A DNA stretch of 35,578 nt from Clostridia bacterium. Lineage in GTDB: Bacteria; Bacillota; Clostridia; Oscillospirales; CAG-272. Of this stretch, positions 32,962 to 35,578 are shown one piece after another. A program made the translations under genes and the position numbers. The notes under the pieces were generated by a model. It worked only from the letters and a program-made list of their open reading frames with translations, searched no databases and was not told the origin of the DNA. Position 1 is the stretch's first letter. The number at the start of each line of letters is the position of its first letter. The stretch spans positions 1-35,578 of the forward strand of contig JAFTIL010000054.1 of the NCBI GenBank assembly GCA_017456905.1, read 5' to 3'.

Positions 32962-33069
32962 TATAATCTCCATTCCGCCATCGGCGGCACAAATATAGTT
33001 TGCAATTCGACATGTCGCCGATGCGACAAAATGGGCGAGTCCCTTTTTAGGGAGAATTGTGCGTGAAGT
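32962..33069 (-). repeat. Leader repeat, copy 3 (upstream of spoIIIAG)
   Basis: On the - strand it runs from CTTCACGCACAATTCTCCC through GGGACTCGCCCA, the GTCGC/GCGAC hairpin, ATATTTGTGCCGCC and the CCGCC/GGCGG palindrome to GGAATGGAGATTATA at the start codon. It is the fullest copy. It overlaps the end of spoIIIAF, whose last residues (FTHNSP) and stop codon are encoded by the repeat. Confidence 0.75.
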
Positions 33070-33571
33070 AGTGAACGTCCACCGCCACCTCACAGGGCGC
33101 CGAAAAGGCAGATGACATACGGTTTCGGATAGGATACGGATCCTTTGCCACGGCACGTCCGCTGAGGACGATGCTCACCTTCGTTACGGTGGGGATACCA
33201 TCCTCGCTTTCCCCCACTGTCACTTGGGCCAAGCAATCCTCTCGGTTGATCGAAAACTCGGTGCGGAGGGTATCGTATATCCAGCCTTCGCATTGCTCAC
33301 GGGTCAGTCCACACAGACTTTCATTAAAGCAAGCCTCGTAGTCCTCAGTCATATCGGAGCCCGACAACCACGTATCCAAATCGCCGTCCTTCATATTCGT
33401 AAGCAGTTTTATCCCTTCCTTAATAGTGGGAAGAAAAGCCAACAGGATACAAAGTCCCGCCAAAAAGCGAAGGTGGCCCGTCAGCTTACCGCTTTTCCCT
33501 CCGGGGGCCAGCAGTTCAGCAATCGCCGCAAGCACCGCCACGGTGATCCATGCGTAAAGATAGTCGTTCAT
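33047..33571 (-). CDS. spoIIIAF: Stage III sporulation protein AF
   Basis: A 174-residue protein with two N-terminal membrane helices (about 3-20 and 30-50: LYAWITVAVLAAIAELLAPGG, HLRFLAGLCILLAFLPTIK) and a soluble C-terminal domain, as in SpoIIIAF of the spoIIIA channel operon. CEGWIYDTLRTEFSI and VTKVSIVLSG fit the family. AAAGGAG lies before the ATG. The last six residues and the stop codon come from the leader repeat, so the native C-terminus may have been replaced. It sits between spoIIIAE and spoIIIAG, in standard order. Confidence 0.92.
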   Translation of the reverse strand: MNDYLYAWITVAVLAAIAELLAPGGKSGKLTGHLRFLAGLCILLAFLPTIKEGIKLLTNMKDGDLDTWLSGSDMTEDYEACFNESLCGLTREQCEGWIYDTLRTEFSINREDCLAQVTVGESEDGIPTVTKVSIVLSGRAVAKDPYPIRNRMSSAFSAPCEVAVDVHYFTHNSP

Positions 33572-33628
33572 GCTGCTCCTTTCAAGGTATTGATACGAGG
33601 ATATCGTGTTTTCGGTGAATACGATGAC

Positions 33629-34771
33629 CTATCCTCCCAAGGCCGTTGCTCCGTGAGCAAAAAGAGACAGCGCCAGCACACACAATACCGAAGAGATCCC
33701 CGTAGCAGCGATCATATAGCCGTACAGGCTTTCCACCTCCCCCAAAAGTCTCGCCTCGCCATCACAGCCTATCATGGCGGCCACGGTAGCAGCCGTTTGA
33801 TAGCAGGCGCGGAACAGAAGAAGCTGTATGAGGGTGGGCAGGAGCAAAAGTCCCAAGAGGATCAATCCGCAGACTCCCGACACACCGCGTAAAAGCTCTA
33901 CCCCTGCCGCAACCGTCCCAAGGGTTCCGGAAACCGCACCGCCCACCACGGGGATCATTTGCCCCACGGCGTACTTGATGCCCTTCATGCTGAGGGTATC
34001 GGTGCGGGAGGCAAGGATCGTCTGAGTAGATAGGGCAACGCCCAAAAGAAACGTGACAAAGCCTAAAATCGTAATATACCAGCGTTTGATAAGCCCGCCC
34101 AAGGGAGCAAATCTCACCTGCTGACTTCCAAAGGCATCCAAAAGAGCAAGGGCCAGGCTGACACCGCAGACGGCGGGAGTCACGTAGGCGGTCACGTATT
34201 CGCAAAAGTTCAAAAAAATGGTCAGGATCCCTCCGTTCGCGGCGGCCTCCGTTACGTTGCCCCCCAAGGCGTACAGAGTCCCCATCACGGGGATCAGGCC
34301 TGTCAGGAGAGCGCAAAGATTTGAGAAATAAGTCTTGAGCCACGAAACCATTCCCGCGGCCTGTGTGACCATCAGCGCATACAGACACAGGCGCATACAA
34401 AACGCCACGCCTTCTCCACCTCCCGACAAGGTCTCCCGCAGGCGGTGGAGGATAGCAGACAGGCACAAGATCCCCAGGAGAGTACAAAAAAGGGACAACA
34501 CCTCGTTCATCCGCAGACCTACCAGCTCTAAAATCACCCGCAGGAGGTATTCGGGGCGGGTCAGAGTCTCGGCGGCAGCCAGGGCTTCCTCGGGCGTTTG
34601 AGAAAAGAGCCCTTCGGGCAGCAGCTCCGCCATATCGTCGGGCAGGTGGTCCTCTATCCCTGCGTAACCGTCGGGAAGGGTCACCGACTCTTCGGAGGCC
34701 ACCGAAAGCGAGCAACAACCGATGCCCCAGACCACAAAGAAGAAAAAGGAAAGAATTTTTTTCAGAGCCAC
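33629..34771 (-). CDS. spoIIIAE: Stage III sporulation protein AE
   Basis: A 380-residue polytopic protein with an N-terminal signal sequence (LKKILSFFFFVVWGIGCCSLSVA, cleavage likely before SEES) and about seven membrane helices, ending in GATALGG. SpoIIIAE is the large membrane component of the spoIIIA channel. Family parts include FSQTPEEALAAAETL and KGIKYAVGQMIPVVGGAVSGTLGTV. The start is a GTG at 34771 with GGGAGG 6 bases upstream, overlapping nothing but only two bases after the spoIIIAD stop; the open frame that continues to 35092 is out of frame with spoIIIAD and is not coding. Confidence 0.95.
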   Translation of the reverse strand: MALKKILSFFFFVVWGIGCCSLSVASEESVTLPDGYAGIEDHLPDDMAELLPEGLFSQTPEEALAAAETLTRPEYLLRVILELVGLRMNEVLSLFCTLLGILCLSAILHRLRETLSGGGEGVAFCMRLCLYALMVTQAAGMVSWLKTYFSNLCALLTGLIPVMGTLYALGGNVTEAAANGGILTIFLNFCEYVTAYVTPAVCGVSLALALLDAFGSQQVRFAPLGGLIKRWYITILGFVTFLLGVALSTQTILASRTDTLSMKGIKYAVGQMIPVVGGAVSGTLGTVAAGVELLRGVSGVCGLILLGLLLLPTLIQLLLFRACYQTAATVAAMIGCDGEARLLGEVESLYGYMIAATGISSVLCVLALSLFAHGATALGG

Positions 34772-34773
34772 GA

Positions 34774-35169
34774 TCAGCCTCCCATGCCAAGGAGAGTCTT
34801 CGCGGTTGACAGCACTTCTTTGATCAACGGAAGAGCCAGGAGAAGGAGGGCTGTTTTTCCCGTCATTTCCACCCACATGGCTAACCCGCCTTCGCCGCTG
34901 TCCCGACAGATCCCCATGGCGATCTCTGTGACAAAAGCGACCCCCAGAGCCTTGAGGAGGATCTGCCACATATCTCCCGTGAGGGCTTGGCCCTCGGATA
35001 TTTCCAACGCAAAGCTCACGATCGCTCCCACACCCGAGAGCATAACAACGCCCATGGCAAGCCCCAGCACAAGTCTCGTGGGAATTCCCCATTCGGGCTT
35101 GTACTGCTTGAAGATCAGCAGGGCTACGACACCCATGACGGCGATGGCGGCAACCTTGGTCACGTCCAT
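34774..35169 (-). CDS. spoIIIAD: Stage III sporulation protein AD
   Basis: A 131-residue hydrophobic protein with four likely membrane helices, starting MDVTKVAAIAVMGVVALLIF and containing VAFVTEIAMGICRDSGEGGLAMWVEMTGK, the conserved SpoIIIAD core. It shares ancestry with SpoIIIAC in its C-terminal half (compare GRDEQSMLVTIAGI there). AAGGAGG lies before the ATG at 35169; an upstream in-frame start at 35235 would overlap spoIIIAC and is not supported. Confidence 0.96.
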   Translation of the reverse strand: MDVTKVAAIAVMGVVALLIFKQYKPEWGIPTRLVLGLAMGVVMLSGVGAIVSFALEISEGQALTGDMWQILLKALGVAFVTEIAMGICRDSGEGGLAMWVEMTGKTALLLLALPLIKEVLSTAKTLLGMGG

Positions 35170-35194
35170 ATGACGGCCTCCTTTTTCCATAGGG

Positions 35195-35389
35195 TCATAC
35201 ACCGAACACCGAACGGATGGTGTCAAACAGACCACCGATCTCCTCGATGAGGAGCAGAAGTACCACCACGATGCCTGCGATGGTCACCAGCATGGACTGC
35301 TCGTCCCGCCCCGATTTTGAGAGGATCTGACAGGCAACGGACACGAGGAGGCCTACGCCGATGACTTTAATGATCAAGGAGATGTCCAT
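35195..35389 (-). CDS. spoIIIAC: Stage III sporulation protein AC
   Basis: A 64-residue membrane protein with two helices, starting MDISLIIKVIGVGLLVSVAC and including QILSKSGRDEQSMLVTIAGIVVVLLLL, the whole of which matches SpoIIIAC. AAAGGA lies before the ATG. It is the first spoIIIA gene in the window; spoIIIAA and spoIIIAB would be expected to the right, but a repeat starts 33 bases upstream. Confidence 0.96.
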   Translation of the reverse strand: MDISLIIKVIGVGLLVSVACQILSKSGRDEQSMLVTIAGIVVVLLLLIEEIGGLFDTIRSVFGV

Positions 35390-35421
35390 GGTGTTTCCTT
35401 TCGGTGGTTGTTTTAATGTGG

Positions 35422-35578
35422 TAAATTGTTGTTTACGGGGGGCGCTTTGAATGAGGCCCCCTCCGGGAGGGGGCTCCCGACGAAGTCGGGTGGGGGAGCC
35501 CGCGATAAAACAGGCTAAATCGTTGTCGGATAAAGAGATTTAACTTTTTGTTTGCGCTTTCTCCCTCAGCCGCCCGTC
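35422..35578. repeat. Repeat element running off the right edge
   Basis: It begins TAAATTGTTGTTT (35422-35434), the same end as the element at 19039. It continues with GGCCCCCTCCGGGAGGGGG, a GCTCCC.GACGAAGTC.GGG hairpin and CTCCCTCAGCCGCC, sequences that I associate with abundant intergenic repeats of gut Clostridia. No gene is seen in the last 189 bases. Confidence 0.65.

Noticed and set aside
33629-35092. Longer SpoIIIAE starting at 35092
   Set aside because: The extra 107 residues overlap spoIIIAD in another frame and look like no SpoIIIAE; the GTG at 34771 has a proper ribosome site and signal peptide.

Overview
The window reads as chromosome from an endospore-forming member of the Clostridia, probably a gut-type anaerobe of the Oscillospirales/Christensenellales kind. 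The grounds are a spoIIIA operon, spoIVA, spoVD and a spoVAF/GerA-type gene, a Gram-positive dcw (division and cell wall) cluster, AAGGAGG-type ribosome sites, and families common in such genomes (TnpV, DUF6809, zf-trcl zinc ribbon, GPH sugar symporter). Species cannot be told from the sequence alone.

Layout. (1) 1-606: the edge of a mobile element (partial DUF6809 gene, tnpV), closed by two rightward terminators. (2) 664-2564: a leftward, visibly AT-richer operon with a PNPOx/Nim-type flavoprotein, a pair of half-size ChrA transporters and a coupled 48-residue membrane peptide. (3) 2622-9423: a rightward glycoside operon, GH13 oligo-1,6-glucosidase, GH36 alpha-galactosidase, GPH symporter and GH1 beta-glucosidase, with overlapping genes, one promoter and one strong terminator. 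(4) 9515-16792: single genes, namely a MalY/PatB aminotransferase, an unknown protein, spoIVA, eno, a small zinc-ribbon protein and ftsZ. (5) 16843-30305: the leftward dcw cluster mraZ-rsmH-ftsL-spoVD-murE-murF-mraY-ftsW-murG-ftsQ-ftsZ. (6) 30786-35389: a leftward spoVAF-like gene and spoIIIAG, AF, AE, AD and AC. spoIIIAA/AB would lie beyond the right edge.

How they work together. murE, murF, mraY and murG make the lipid-linked peptidoglycan precursor. FtsW and SpoVD polymerise and cross-link it at the septum under FtsL, FtsQ and FtsZ. SpoIIIA forms the mother-cell side of the channel between mother cell and forespore, and SpoIVA is the base of the spore coat. murD, murB, murC and ftsA, which many relatives keep in this cluster, are absent here, and spoIIIAH is absent after spoIIIAG.

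The most interesting signals are not genes. Upstream of mraZ, five copies of GGAAAGTGG lie at 40-41 bp steps in one orientation, and three more lie at 20-21 bp steps in the opposite orientation just downstream of the mraZ promoter. A separate repeat ends exactly at the start codons of three unrelated genes (a patB-like gene, murF, spoIIIAG) and supplies their ribosome-binding region. A third repeat family with TAAATTGTTGTTT ends supplies the stop codon of ftsW. The FtsL-position protein carries an N-terminal extension of about 218 residues, which is very large for that family.
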